Of a stretch of 56,202 bases of DNA, positions 35,585 to 44,099 are shown piece by piece. Origin of the DNA: Bacteroidota bacterium (lineage in GTDB: Bacteria > Bacteroidota > Bacteroidia > Chitinophagales > Chitinophagaceae); NCBI GenBank assembly GCA_030706735.1, contig JAUZNZ010000031.1, positions 1 through 56,202 of the forward strand, in the 5' to 3' direction. The notes beneath the pieces were generated by a model. It worked only from the letters and a program-made list of their open reading frames with translations. It was not told the origin of the DNA and did no database searches. The first letter of the stretch is position 1; each line of letters begins with the position of its first letter. Made by a program: the position numbers and the translations under genes.

Positions 35585-36022
35585 ATGATTCGCGCAAATG
35601 AACTCCGTTACGGAAACAAAGTCAGGAACCAACGTGGAGAAGTGATCACCGTGCAGCAGATCCTATGCAACACGCTGATCTACGACACCCAACTTTCAGT
35701 CAGCCGCGAAACCGCGCAGACACGCGGCGCTTATCGGACGGCCTTTGCCGCCGAGGTGACCGAAGTAGTCAAAGAAGCTGATTTTAACGATATTGAACCC
35801 ATTACCCTGACGCCCAGGATCCTCGAAAAATGCGGATTTCGGAATTTTGTCCGCGAGGAATGGATCTTTACCTCGGGCAGCAGCCATATCGACTTTGAAT
35901 ACACTTCGGAGGGACTCAGGTTAAGACATCCCACCCCATCACGGGTAAGCATACGGTACGTGCATCAATTGCAGAACTTCCTGTTCGCAATTACCGGCAT
36001 GGAATGGGAGCCGGGGTTTTGA
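35585..36022 (+). CDS. Conserved hypothetical protein, Bacteroidota phage-associated type
   Basis: This 145-residue cytoplasmic protein starts with NELRYGNKVRNQ.GEV, continues with a segment in which an EPITLTPRILEKCGFR motif (about 75-90) is followed by aromatic residues, and ends with YVHQLQNFLFAITGMEW. This order (short KOW-like opening, LTPxILEKCGF, HQLQN) matches a widespread family seen in Bacteroidota chromosomes and phages, whose role is unknown to me. No other phage gene is near. The start is preceded by an A/T-rich leader without SD; the AT-rich gap lies upstream. Confidence 0.75.
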   Translation: MIRANELRYGNKVRNQRGEVITVQQILCNTLIYDTQLSVSRETAQTRGAYRTAFAAEVTEVVKEADFNDIEPITLTPRILEKCGFRNFVREEWIFTSGSSHIDFEYTSEGLRLRHPTPSRVSIRYVHQLQNFLFAITGMEWEPGF

Positions 36023-36050
36023 ATTATTCGATACATTTACAAAAAGACCA

Positions 36051-36989
36051 TTGGCGCCTCCCGTTTACCATTCCATCCGACAAACCATCGGCCTTACGCC
36101 CATGGTTAAGCTATCCCGTATGCTGCCGGCAAATTGCGCAGACATTTTCGTAAAGCTCGAATATTTCAATCCCACCGGCTCTTATAAGGATCGGTTGGCG
36201 CTGGCCATCGTCGAAGCAGCCGAAAGGAGGGGCGATATCGGACCGGACGTCACCCTGGCTGAATATACGGGCGGCAGCACGGGCAGTTCCCTCGCCTTTA
36301 TTTGTGCCACCAAGGGTTACCATTTCAAGGCGATCAGCTCGGACGCCTTTGCCCGCGAGAAATTGCAAACGATCAAACTGTTTGGCGCCGACCTGGAGAT
36401 CCTGCCCAGCGTGGGTGGCCAGATCACTCCCGATTTGTTCGTGCGAATGGAAGAACGCGTGCTGCAACTGCAAAAAGAAGGCTGCTATTGGACCCGGCAA
36501 TTCGTCAACCCGGATATAGCCCCCGGATATCATCCCATGGGCAGGGAGATCCTGGAACAAGTAGGCCGGCGGATTGACGTGTTTTGCGCCGCCGTTGGCA
36601 CCGGAGGGATGTTGACGGGCGTTTCCGACGTGCTGAAAGGGTCGGATCCATCCACCCGCGTGGTTGCCCTGGAACCCGCCTCCTCCGCCTTTCTCTCAAC
36701 CGGCAAGAGCGGCGCTCATCACATCGAAGGAATCGCAATTGGAAGGAGGCCTCCCATGCTGCAGGAAGATGGCTATGACAGCGCGATGGCCTTTGAAGAA
36801 GGCCGCGCCCGGGAGACTGCCAGGGAGTTGGCCCGTAAAGAAGGGATCTTCGCCGGCACCTCGAGCGGATTGAATGTTTGCGCGGCCATCGAGATCGGCA
36901 AACAGCTTGGGCCTGGAAAAACGGTGGTTACCGTGGCCTGTGATTCAGGCATGAAATACCTTGCGGGAGATCTTTTTGTGGATTTTTGA
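36051..36989 (+). CDS. Cysteine synthase/cystathionine beta-synthase family PLP enzyme
   Basis: This 312-residue cytoplasmic enzyme has the fold type II PLP layout: the PLP-lysine K46 in NPTGSYKDR, the TGGSTGSSLA loop (about 68-77) that holds the substrate carboxylate, and GTGGMLTG (about 184-191) that holds the PLP phosphate. Homologues are O-acetylserine sulfhydrylases, CBS and related beta-replacing enzymes; the exact substrate is not clear, and the TSGNTG motif of cysteine synthases is changed to TGGSTG. No ATG is available before the conserved TIGLTPMVKL; the best start is TTG at 36051, 28 bases after the preceding gene. Confidence 0.85.
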   Translation: MAPPVYHSIRQTIGLTPMVKLSRMLPANCADIFVKLEYFNPTGSYKDRLALAIVEAAERRGDIGPDVTLAEYTGGSTGSSLAFICATKGYHFKAISSDAFAREKLQTIKLFGADLEILPSVGGQITPDLFVRMEERVLQLQKEGCYWTRQFVNPDIAPGYHPMGREILEQVGRRIDVFCAAVGTGGMLTGVSDVLKGSDPSTRVVALEPASSAFLSTGKSGAHHIEGIAIGRRPPMLQEDGYDSAMAFEEGRARETARELARKEGIFAGTSSGLNVCAAIEIGKQLGPGKTVVTVACDSGMKYLAGDLFVDF

Positions 36990-37037
36990 AACTTTTGCGT
37001 CAGCAACCTTTCTAATTATCAATTTTAAACGGAAAAT

Positions 37038-38534
37038 ATGAAGTGGGCTTCTTATTTTATTACCGGAGCATTAGTCTCCCTATTGTGCAGCGCCGCGCCT
37101 TCCGGGCCCGGTAAAGAAGGCTCCGGGCCCTGGACGGTCTCGCATTACGAAAATGTATTGGGTACGTCCATGGAATTGAAGGTCTCGGCCCTCTCCCCGG
37201 CCCAGGCCCGGGTGGCCGAGTCGGCCGTCCTGCAAGAGATCGGGCGCATGTCGAACATATTGAGCGGCTATGACGCGGGCAGTGAATTCAGCCGATGGTT
37301 CCGGACCTCGGGCGAGGCGGTGCATGTATCCCCGGAATTGTTCGACGTGTTGAACCTTTTCGACCAATGGAGGATCCGAAGCGGCGGCGCTTTGGACGCT
37401 TCCGCGGAAGTGATCGGGCGGCTTTGGAAACAGTCCGCCGCCGAACAGCGGATGCCTACGGATGCCGAGTTGGCCGCAGCGGTCAACCTCGTTCATCAAC
37501 CGCATTGGAGTCTGGATGCGAAAGCGCAAACCGCCACGCATCTTAACCGGGCGCCCCTGATGCTGAACTCTTTCGTGAAGAGCTATATTATCCGGCACGC
37601 GGCGGACGCGGGTCTTGCCTGCGCCGGCGTCTCCGGCATCGTCGTGAACATCGGCGGCGATCTGGTGGTGGCCGGCCCTCAAAAGGAAACGGTACTCGTG
37701 GGCGATCCCCGGTTTGACGCGGAGAACGACCTGCCGCTGGACCGTTTGTCGATCGGCAACAGGGCGGTGGCCACCAGCGGGAATTACCGGCGCGGTGAAC
37801 GTATTCACGGGCATTGGTACTCGCATATCGTGGACCCCCGAAGCGGACAGCCTGCCGACGATATTCTCAGCGCAACGGTCGTCGCATCCAGCGCTACGGA
37901 CGCCGGCGCGCTGGCCACGGCCTTCAATGTCATGAAGCCTTCGGAAAGCGAGAAACTCGCTGCCTCGATGCCGGGCGTCGACTACCTCATCATTACCCGA
38001 AGCGGACAGCGGTATGCCAGCAAGGGATGGGCCGCGCTCGAGCTCCGGGAGCCGATGTCGGCCGCGCGCACAACGGGCGGGAAGGCCGGTTTCGAATTGC
38101 TGATCAACCTGGAAATTAACCTTCAAAAGGAGGCCGTCACCAAGCGGCCCTATGTCGCCGTATGGATCGAGGACGAGAATCATGCGCCCGTCCGTACGGT
38201 CTGTCTCTGGCATGGCAGCAACCGCTACGTGCCGGAGCTCAAGTCATGGTACCTGAAATACAGGGAGCTATACACGACCGACAAGGAATTCGGCAGCACC
38301 GTGACCAGTGCGACCCGGTCTGCAGGCAAATATTCGGTCAAATGGGATGGCAAGGATGATAAAGGCAATGAGGTCAAGCCGGGCAAGTATACCGTGAAGA
38401 TCGAAATATCGCGTGAGCATGGAACCTACCAGCTGATGAGACAGGAGATCGACTGGGATCAGACCGCCAGGCAATGGACCCTTCCCGGAAATATCGAACT
38501 CTCTGCGGTTTCGATGGAAACGAGAAAGGGATGA
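37038..38534 (+). CDS. FAD:protein FMN transferase fused to DUF2271 domain
   Basis: This 498-residue exported protein has a signal peptide (1-20) and an ApbE-type flavin transferase domain (about 35-330) with NIGGDLVVAG (about 204-213), VATSGNYRR, HIVDPRSGQP (about 267-276) and DAGALATAFNVM, the FAD- and metal-binding residues. A DUF2271 domain (about 345-490, FELLINLEINLQKE; RPYVAVWIED; WDGKDDKGN) completes it. ApbE attaches FMN to threonine or serine of target proteins outside the cytoplasm. DUF2271, PepSY and ApbE genes are known neighbours in flavin-based extracytosolic electron transfer; here two are one chain. The stop overlaps the next start (ATGA). Confidence 0.9.
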   Translation: MKWASYFITGALVSLLCSAAPSGPGKEGSGPWTVSHYENVLGTSMELKVSALSPAQARVAESAVLQEIGRMSNILSGYDAGSEFSRWFRTSGEAVHVSPELFDVLNLFDQWRIRSGGALDASAEVIGRLWKQSAAEQRMPTDAELAAAVNLVHQPHWSLDAKAQTATHLNRAPLMLNSFVKSYIIRHAADAGLACAGVSGIVVNIGGDLVVAGPQKETVLVGDPRFDAENDLPLDRLSIGNRAVATSGNYRRGERIHGHWYSHIVDPRSGQPADDILSATVVASSATDAGALATAFNVMKPSESEKLAASMPGVDYLIITRSGQRYASKGWAALELREPMSAARTTGGKAGFELLINLEINLQKEAVTKRPYVAVWIEDENHAPVRTVCLWHGSNRYVPELKSWYLKYRELYTTDKEFGSTVTSATRSAGKYSVKWDGKDDKGNEVKPGKYTVKIEISREHGTYQLMRQEIDWDQTARQWTLPGNIELSAVSMETRKG

Positions 38535-39145
38535 CCGGGAAGCCGGGCCATACGGTCTGGAAAAGAAGGGGGGCCATGCTGACCCGATGGCTCCATATTT
38601 ACCTGTCCATGATCAGCTTCGTGATCGTGTTCTTTTTTTCCGTCACCGGGCTTACCCTGAACCATGCCGATCGTTTCGGTGACCAGGTGCACAGCGTGCA
38701 GGAGAAGGGACGCTTGAATCCGCGCTGGATCGATGCAAAGGACAGCATGAAGATCGATCGCCTGGACATCGTCGAATTTCTGCGCAACAAATATAGCATA
38801 CATGCCGCCCTGAGTGATTTTCGGATCGACGACGCACAGGTTGGCGTATCGTTTAAAGGGCCCGGTTTTGCGGCGGACGTTTTTATCGATCGGGGAAACG
38901 GCGACTTCGATATCACGCAGACGAGCGCCGGGTTCGTCGGGTTGATCAATGACCTGCACAAGGGCCGGGATACCGGCCATGCCTGGTCGGTGTTCATCGA
39001 CGTCGCCGCGATCCTGATGGCCCTGGTGTCCCTGACTGGACTGCTCCTGCTGCTCTTCCTTAAACGCAGGCGCAGGAGCGGACTGTTGGTCGCGGCGGCC
39101 GGTTTGTTTATGGCGTACCTCGTATACCTGATATGGATAAAATAA
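38531..39145 (+). CDS. PepSY-associated membrane protein
   Basis: This 204-residue inner-membrane protein starts with an ATG that overlaps the upstream stop (ATGA, 38531-38534), implying translational coupling. It has an N-terminal helix (about 20-40, LHIYLSMISFVIVFFFSVTG) followed by TLNHADRFG, an extracytoplasmic domain (about 40-140), and two C-terminal helices (about 155-175 and 183-201). The pattern, including the RWLHIYLS and TGLTLNH segments and the late double helix, is that of PepSY-associated TM proteins. It may move electrons or reductant across the membrane for the ApbE/DUF2271 product; this role is inferred from the association. Confidence 0.82.
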   Translation: MTGKPGHTVWKRRGAMLTRWLHIYLSMISFVIVFFFSVTGLTLNHADRFGDQVHSVQEKGRLNPRWIDAKDSMKIDRLDIVEFLRNKYSIHAALSDFRIDDAQVGVSFKGPGFAADVFIDRGNGDFDITQTSAGFVGLINDLHKGRDTGHAWSVFIDVAAILMALVSLTGLLLLLFLKRRRRSGLLVAAAGLFMAYLVYLIWIK

Positions 39146-39152
39146 TCAAAAT

Positions 39153-40100
39153 ATGAAATATTCATTTACCCGGCTGCTTGCCTTCATGCTGTTCATGGCA
39201 GGCCCATTTGTCGCGTCGCGGGCCATTGGCCAGGAGAAAGCCAAACCTCCTGTCAAACTCACCGAGGGCCAATGGAAGACGGTGGAGGGGTTTTTTCGAA
39301 ATCCGCATAACGAGGAGATGGTCGTGCAGTTCTCCGGCGTAAAAGATACGTTGCAGGCCAGGCTGCTATGGAACAATGCCGTGATCCCCTTTACGCCGGA
39401 ATCGGATCTGCAATTCCTGGGTAAATCGGAAGACGGGGGACCCTTCCGGGTCAATTTTATAAAAGATTCTTCGGGGGGCGTTAATGGGGTGTCGATCGGA
39501 AACGGCGAAACATGGCCGCGCGAAAAAAATTATAAACCCGTGATCAAGACGGAGATGGCGCACACGCCGGAGCAACTGAAACCCTTTGAAGGATTGTTCC
39601 AGCTTAAGGAACGTCCGGAACAGCATATCCAATTCACCGTGCGGGGGAATAGCCTGGTGTTGAAACAACATTGGGATGGGGAGGAAGTAAGCTTTGTACC
39701 GCAATCTGAGCTGGTTTTTTTCAGCAGGCAGGCGCCGGTGTTCGCGCTTGATTTCACCAAAGGGCCTGACGGCACCATCAGCCAGGCCCGGGCCTTCAAG
39801 CGGGATATTTGGATCAGGACCGTTAAAAAGGCGCCTACTTCCGCGCAGCTTAAATCGTATGAAGGCAAATATCGCTTCAAGGACGATCCGGACAACCTGG
39901 TGCAGCTGGTCGCCAGGGGTAACGACCTCGTCGTTCGGCAACTCTGGGATGGGAAGGAGACGGTCGTTCAGCCTCAAACGGAAACCTACTTCTATAATGA
40001 CCAGCGGTCCTATCCGTTGCAGATCGGGCTCGACAAGGATGGGAAAGTGATCCGGCTGACGATATTGGGCATGGATGAATTTTCACCTGTTGCGCAATAG
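39153..40100 (+). CDS. Secreted protein with three DUF3471-like repeats
   Basis: This 315-residue protein has a signal peptide (1-25, ending AIGQE) and then three tandem copies of about 85 residues (about 32-125, 127-215 and 218-310). The repeats share a pattern of PxxAQLKxYEGxYRx (or variant), a strand ending in VQ/QF, an xLWDGxE/xVxPQxE strand, and a final hydrophobic strand after DF or GL. They resemble DUF3471-type modules, though I cannot be certain. It follows the PepSY gene by seven bases and is the last gene of the three-gene operon. Its end overlaps the end of the convergent PEP-mutase-family gene by 18 bases. Confidence 0.8.
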   Translation: MKYSFTRLLAFMLFMAGPFVASRAIGQEKAKPPVKLTEGQWKTVEGFFRNPHNEEMVVQFSGVKDTLQARLLWNNAVIPFTPESDLQFLGKSEDGGPFRVNFIKDSSGGVNGVSIGNGETWPREKNYKPVIKTEMAHTPEQLKPFEGLFQLKERPEQHIQFTVRGNSLVLKQHWDGEEVSFVPQSELVFFSRQAPVFALDFTKGPDGTISQARAFKRDIWIRTVKKAPTSAQLKSYEGKYRFKDDPDNLVQLVARGNDLVVRQLWDGKETVVQPQTETYFYNDQRSYPLQIGLDKDGKVIRLTILGMDEFSPVAQ

Positions 40101-40919
40101 CGTATTGATCTCCGCGAAGGGGATCGTCGATGAGGCATAGGTAAAACTGCCCTGCTGCCGGACCTCTTCCGCGGCGCGGAAAAAGGCGCCATACGCAGCG
40201 CGCGCCAGCGAAGAACCCAGACTGACCCTTTTGACTCCGAGGCCCGCCAACTCATCGAGGGTTAGGTCCGCGCCCGGAAAGGCCATGATCACATTCAATG
40301 GTTTCGGCCTCACTGCGTTGACGGCCGATTCGATCTCCTGTCGCGTCCTGAGTCCCGGAGCGAAGAGGACGTCCGCGCCGGCCTCGGCAAAGGCCTTGAG
40401 GCGCAGGATCGTGTCCTGCAGATCGGCGCGCCCATGCAGATAGTTTTCCGCTCTGGCCGTCAGGGTAAACGGAAAAGGAAGGCTGCGTGCAGCGGCAACG
40501 GCCGCTTTGACACGCTCCACGGAAAATGGGAGCGGGTAGATCGGGTTGGCTGGGTCCCTGCTTGCATCTTCGATCGAACCGCCGACGAGGCCAGTCTCCG
40601 CCGCCTTCAAAATCGTTTCAGCGCAGATCGCGGGATCGTCGCCAAAGCCCCCTTCGAGGTCAGCTGCAACGGGCAGATGCGTGACCGACGTGATCGATCG
40701 CGCATGTTGCAACAGTTCTTCGCGGGTCACCTGGCCGTCGGCCTTGCCGAGGGAGTAGGCTAATCCGGCACTGGTGGTGGCGAGTGCTTCAAATCCGAGA
40801 CCAGTCAGCAGTTTGGCTGATCCGGCGTCCCAGGGATTGGGAATAATGAAGAGACCGGCGCGTTCATGGAGGGCTTTGAAGGCAAGGGCACGGGCAAACC
40901 GGGCATGATCAGTGGGCAT
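40083..40919 (-). CDS. Isocitrate lyase/PEP mutase family protein
   Basis: This 278-residue cytoplasmic enzyme has the (beta/alpha)8 fold signature of the PEP mutase superfamily: LFIIPNPWDAGSAKLL near the start, the magnesium-binding DLEGGFGDDP (about 86-95), the SIEDASRD segment (about 115-122) and TARAENYLHG (about 153-162). Homologues include oxaloacetate decarboxylases, 2-methylisocitrate lyase-like enzymes and carboxyphosphonoenolpyruvate-mutase-like proteins; the KKCGH motif of true isocitrate lyases is absent, so the reaction is open. Its 3' end overlaps that of the convergent triple-repeat gene by 18 bases. It has no clear functional link to its neighbours. Confidence 0.85.
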   Translation of the reverse strand: MPTDHARFARALAFKALHERAGLFIIPNPWDAGSAKLLTGLGFEALATTSAGLAYSLGKADGQVTREELLQHARSITSVTHLPVAADLEGGFGDDPAICAETILKAAETGLVGGSIEDASRDPANPIYPLPFSVERVKAAVAAARSLPFPFTLTARAENYLHGRADLQDTILRLKAFAEAGADVLFAPGLRTRQEIESAVNAVRPKPLNVIMAFPGADLTLDELAGLGVKRVSLGSSLARAAYGAFFRAAEEVRQQGSFTYASSTIPFAEINTLLRNR

Positions 40920-40941
40920 ATTTGTGGCTTGAAGGTTGTGG

Positions 40942-41913
40942 TTATTTGTGTGTCCTGGCGCCGGGGTGGTTCTTTGCCTTCCACTTCGCCAGTTCCGCCT
41001 TGCTCATTTCCTGTGTCACGATAGGCTCCGGGAATTCACTCGTGTAGGTGGCGCCGTGGGTCAGCATGCCCCTGCCATTCCTCTTGGTCCAAAATTTTAG
41101 CGGAACGTAGGCCCAGGCCGCCTGCTGCTCGCCCTGTATGTCGTGGGACTCGTCGGGCTTGCGGTTATAGCGGACGCTGATCCTGGCTTCCGAGCCGCGA
41201 CCGAATTTATCTCCGCCGATGATCCCGATCGGCTGGCCTGCCTCCACGAATTGTCCGGGCTTTACCAGGGCGCCGTCTTTTTTCACCACGCCATACTGGG
41301 CGAATGAGCAATCCGCATGAACGATCTCGATGAAGTTGGCGGTGCCTGTGGTCTCCACACCCTGGTCATTTTCGTCACTGCTGACGCGCACGTCCGTCAC
41401 CGTGCCCCGGCGCGAGGCATATAAGGTATCCCCGGACTTTGCCCGGAAGCGGATGGAATAACTGGATCGGAGGTCGGCTGCTCCGGTCGTCGCGGTATCT
41501 CCGGCACGCAGCGGGGTCGCCGGGCTCACGGCCTGCTCATAGGCCTGGGCCTGCTTGCCGGGGGCGACCGGAAGCAGGTAGGTGAACCCGGTATTGACGG
41601 GTGGATCCAGGCATCCCTTCGAATAGCCGAACGTGTATTTGAATTTAACGTCGCCGCCGGTTTGAGTCAGTTTGAACAGCCGCGTCACGCCGGGCCGGAC
41701 GACGGTTATATACGGCATCGCGTGGTCTGCCCGCGCGTTCTCCAGGGTCGGCAGGTCGACCCGCACGATATAGGGGCACCATCCCCTGTTGGTGCAGGAG
41801 AAAACGAAATTGCCTTGCTGATCCTGTTTGTATTCCAGGTTGAGCGTTCGCTGAGCCATCAGGGGCAAAACGAAGACCTGCGTGAGGAGCAGGAAAGGAA
41901 CGAGCTGTTTCAT
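40942..41913 (-). CDS. M23/LytM-like secreted protein, probably without catalysis
   Basis: This 323-residue protein has a signal peptide (ending LMAQ) and an N-terminal beta domain with repeated cysteines (about 30-145). A LytM-like domain follows (about 165-275): GDTLYASRRGTVTDVR, FIEIVHADCSFAQYGVV, GQFVEAGQPIGIIGG, then ARISVRYN. The peptidase zinc and catalytic residues (the H-x3-D pair, the H of YAHL and the LHFE/LHLE histidine) are all replaced, so it is predicted to bind rather than cut peptidoglycan. Several histidines at the C-terminus (KNHPGARTHK) do not fit the zinc pattern. It is divergent from the GH16 gene with only 25 bases between starts. Confidence 0.75.
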   Translation of the reverse strand: MKQLVPFLLLTQVFVLPLMAQRTLNLEYKQDQQGNFVFSCTNRGWCPYIVRVDLPTLENARADHAMPYITVVRPGVTRLFKLTQTGGDVKFKYTFGYSKGCLDPPVNTGFTYLLPVAPGKQAQAYEQAVSPATPLRAGDTATTGAADLRSSYSIRFRAKSGDTLYASRRGTVTDVRVSSDENDQGVETTGTANFIEIVHADCSFAQYGVVKKDGALVKPGQFVEAGQPIGIIGGDKFGRGSEARISVRYNRKPDESHDIQGEQQAAWAYVPLKFWTKRNGRGMLTHGATYTSEFPEPIVTQEMSKAELAKWKAKNHPGARTHK

Positions 41914-41938
41914 GACGTCAATTTACTTAATTTCGGGT

Positions 41939-42790
41939 ATGATAAAGGCGTCATTTATTCTGTTGCTCCTTGCCGGATCGGGGGTCGCCGCGCAAACCGG
42001 CCGCACCGTCTTCTTCGACGATTTTTCCGGTCCGACCCTGGACCTGCGCAAGTGGAGCGTGCGCATCACCGGCACCAGCATGGGCGTCGTGAACGACGAG
42101 CAGCAGGCCTATGTCGATTCCACAGCGACCCTCTATATCGTGCATGGCGCCGAAGCGGAGGGTGCGGAGAATGGCGCGCTGGTCTTGCAGCCTCGGTTCT
42201 CGGCCGGGTACATGGCGCCGGACGGGAAAAAATTCGACTTTCTCTCCGGACGGATCGACACCCGCGGCAAAATGGAATTTACCTATGGAGAGGCCTCGGC
42301 GAGGATCAAGATGACCGAGGGACACGGGCTCTGGCCGGCATGGTGGATCCTGGGGAACGGACCCTGGCCGAAATGCGGCGAAATAGACGTCATGGAGAAT
42401 ATCGGCGACAGGCAATGGGCGAGTGCGGCCATGCACGGACCGGGATACAGCGGCAATACGCCGCTTACAAAGCGGTTCTTCTTTCCTCCGGAGAACGATA
42501 TTACCCACTGGCATGTGTATGCGGTGGACTGGACGCCCGATAGCCTGATCTTCAGATATGACGATGCCGTTATTTATCGCGTGACGAAGGCCATGGTCGC
42601 GAAATATGGACCATGGAGCTACGACAATGCCAAATACCTGATACTCAATTTCGCCATCGGCGGAGGATACCCTGCCGGGGTCTTCGGTACCAAGGAGCCC
42701 TATTTCGGACTGGACGCTTCCACGGTCGAGGCGATCAAGGCGGGCAGGTGCCGGATGCTGGTGGATTGGGTGAAGGTGGTGCAGAAATGA
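41939..42790 (+). CDS. GH16 glycoside hydrolase, secreted
   Basis: This 283-residue protein has a signal peptide (about 1-17, ending GVAAQ) and a single GH16 domain. The catalytic E-x-D-x-x-E motif is E148-I-D150-V-M-E153 in KCGEIDVMENIG, with tryptophan-rich neighbours (GLWPAWWILGNGPWP). GH16 enzymes cut beta-1,3 and mixed beta-glucans, xyloglucan, agar or carrageenan; the exact target is unknown. The start is taken at 41939, where the signal peptide begins. A GH8 gene follows 33 bases downstream in the same direction, so the two very likely work on the same glucan or xylan. Confidence 0.92.
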   Translation: MIKASFILLLLAGSGVAAQTGRTVFFDDFSGPTLDLRKWSVRITGTSMGVVNDEQQAYVDSTATLYIVHGAEAEGAENGALVLQPRFSAGYMAPDGKKFDFLSGRIDTRGKMEFTYGEASARIKMTEGHGLWPAWWILGNGPWPKCGEIDVMENIGDRQWASAAMHGPGYSGNTPLTKRFFFPPENDITHWHVYAVDWTPDSLIFRYDDAVIYRVTKAMVAKYGPWSYDNAKYLILNFAIGGGYPAGVFGTKEPYFGLDASTVEAIKAGRCRMLVDWVKVVQK

Positions 42791-42823
42791 TTTTTCCATT
42801 AACTTGGGCCAAAAATCACCACT

Positions 42824-44074
42824 TTGATATTATCCATACTAATGGGTTGCATCGGCCTGGTTACCACGGGGCCCGGCGACGGCTCGGGGGCCTACGCGAC
42901 CGGCAAATATCCCAACCTCTTCAAGGAATCCGGCCATTCGAACAAGGAGATCAGAGCCAGGATCGAGGCCGCTTATCATCAACTCTTCCATGGCGATACC
43001 GCCACACAGGCCGTGTATTTCGATGCGGGGAAGAATGAAAATGGTCCCCTGGCCTATATCAGCGACGTGCCGCACCATGATATCCGAACCGAGGGGATGT
43101 CCTACGGCATGATGATCACCGTGCAGTTGAACAAGCGCGCCGAATTCGACGCCCTATGGAACTACGCCATGACGTACATGTACATCTCTGCGCCGGAGCA
43201 TCCTTCGCAGGGTTATTTCTCCTGGAGCCTGAAACGGGACGGGACGCCGAATGAGGAAACGCCTGCCCCCGACGGAGAAGAATATTTCGTGACGGCCCTT
43301 TATTTCGCTTCGGGCCGCTGGGGCAATGGACAGGGGATCTATAATTATCGCGCCTGGGCGGACAAGATCCTTTCGACGATGCGTCATCATCCGTTGAAAT
43401 CGGGCCAAACGAAGTTCGGGCCGAGGACGATCGCTACGATGGTGAATGAGGAGACGAAGATGATCCGCTTCGTACCCGGAGTGGACAGAGGCCGGTTCAC
43501 CGATCCTTCCTACCATTTGCCGGCTTTTTATGAACTATGGGCGCGATGGGGACCCGTCGAAGATCGTGATTTCTGGGCCGCCGCGGCGGATACCAGCAGG
43601 GCCTTTTTTCAGCGTGCCACGAATCCTCAGACCGGACTGGCGCCGGATTATGCCAACTTCGACGGAACGCCCTTCGCCGGCGGCAGGAGCAACCGTTCTT
43701 CCCGTTTTTCGTTCGATTCCTGGCGGACCGCAACAAACTGGGCCGTCGATTGGTCCTGGTGGCAAAAAGACCCGGGGGAACGGAGGCTGAGTGACCGTAT
43801 CCAGGCCTTTTTTGCATCCCAGGGCATGTCTTCATACGGTGACCAATATACGCTGGATGGACAGCTTGTCGAAGGCCGGCATGCGAGCGGCCTGGTCGCC
43901 ACCAACGCGGTGGCCAGTCTGGCAGCTACCGATCCGCGCAGGCGTGATTTTGTCGAAGCCGTCTGGAACGCCCCCATTCCGCAGGAACTGGTCGAACGTT
44001 ATTACGATGGTCTTCTCTACATCATGAGCCTGCTGCATTGCAGCGGTAACTACCGGATCTGGCCGCCACGATAG
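42824..44074 (+). CDS. GH8 glycoside hydrolase (reducing-end xylose-releasing exo-oligoxylanase-like)
   Basis: This 416-residue (from TTG at 42824) or 410-residue (from ATG at 42842) protein is a GH8 enzyme. The catalytic acid E90 is in DIRTEGMSYGM (numbering from TTG), and D150 in APDGEEYFVTAL fits the other acidic position. The DGTPF and FSFDSWRTATNWAVDW segments are typical of the exo-oligoxylanase (Rex) group rather than cellulases. The first nine residues (ending in LMGC) look like a very short lipoprotein signal but lack positive charge, so localisation is uncertain. It follows the GH16 gene by 33 bases and precedes the convergent PepSY-like gene. Confidence 0.88.
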   Translation: MILSILMGCIGLVTTGPGDGSGAYATGKYPNLFKESGHSNKEIRARIEAAYHQLFHGDTATQAVYFDAGKNENGPLAYISDVPHHDIRTEGMSYGMMITVQLNKRAEFDALWNYAMTYMYISAPEHPSQGYFSWSLKRDGTPNEETPAPDGEEYFVTALYFASGRWGNGQGIYNYRAWADKILSTMRHHPLKSGQTKFGPRTIATMVNEETKMIRFVPGVDRGRFTDPSYHLPAFYELWARWGPVEDRDFWAAAADTSRAFFQRATNPQTGLAPDYANFDGTPFAGGRSNRSSRFSFDSWRTATNWAVDWSWWQKDPGERRLSDRIQAFFASQGMSSYGDQYTLDGQLVEGRHASGLVATNAVASLAATDPRRRDFVEAVWNAPIPQELVERYYDGLLYIMSLLHCSGNYRIWPPR

Positions 44075-44099
44075 AGGTGGGTGGTCAGGCGCTCTTCCA

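Noticed and set aside
42613-43038. Open frame bridging the GH16 and GH8 genes, suggesting a frameshifted fusion
   Set aside because: Both flanking genes are complete with their own catalytic motifs and stop or start codons; the bridging frame has no domain.
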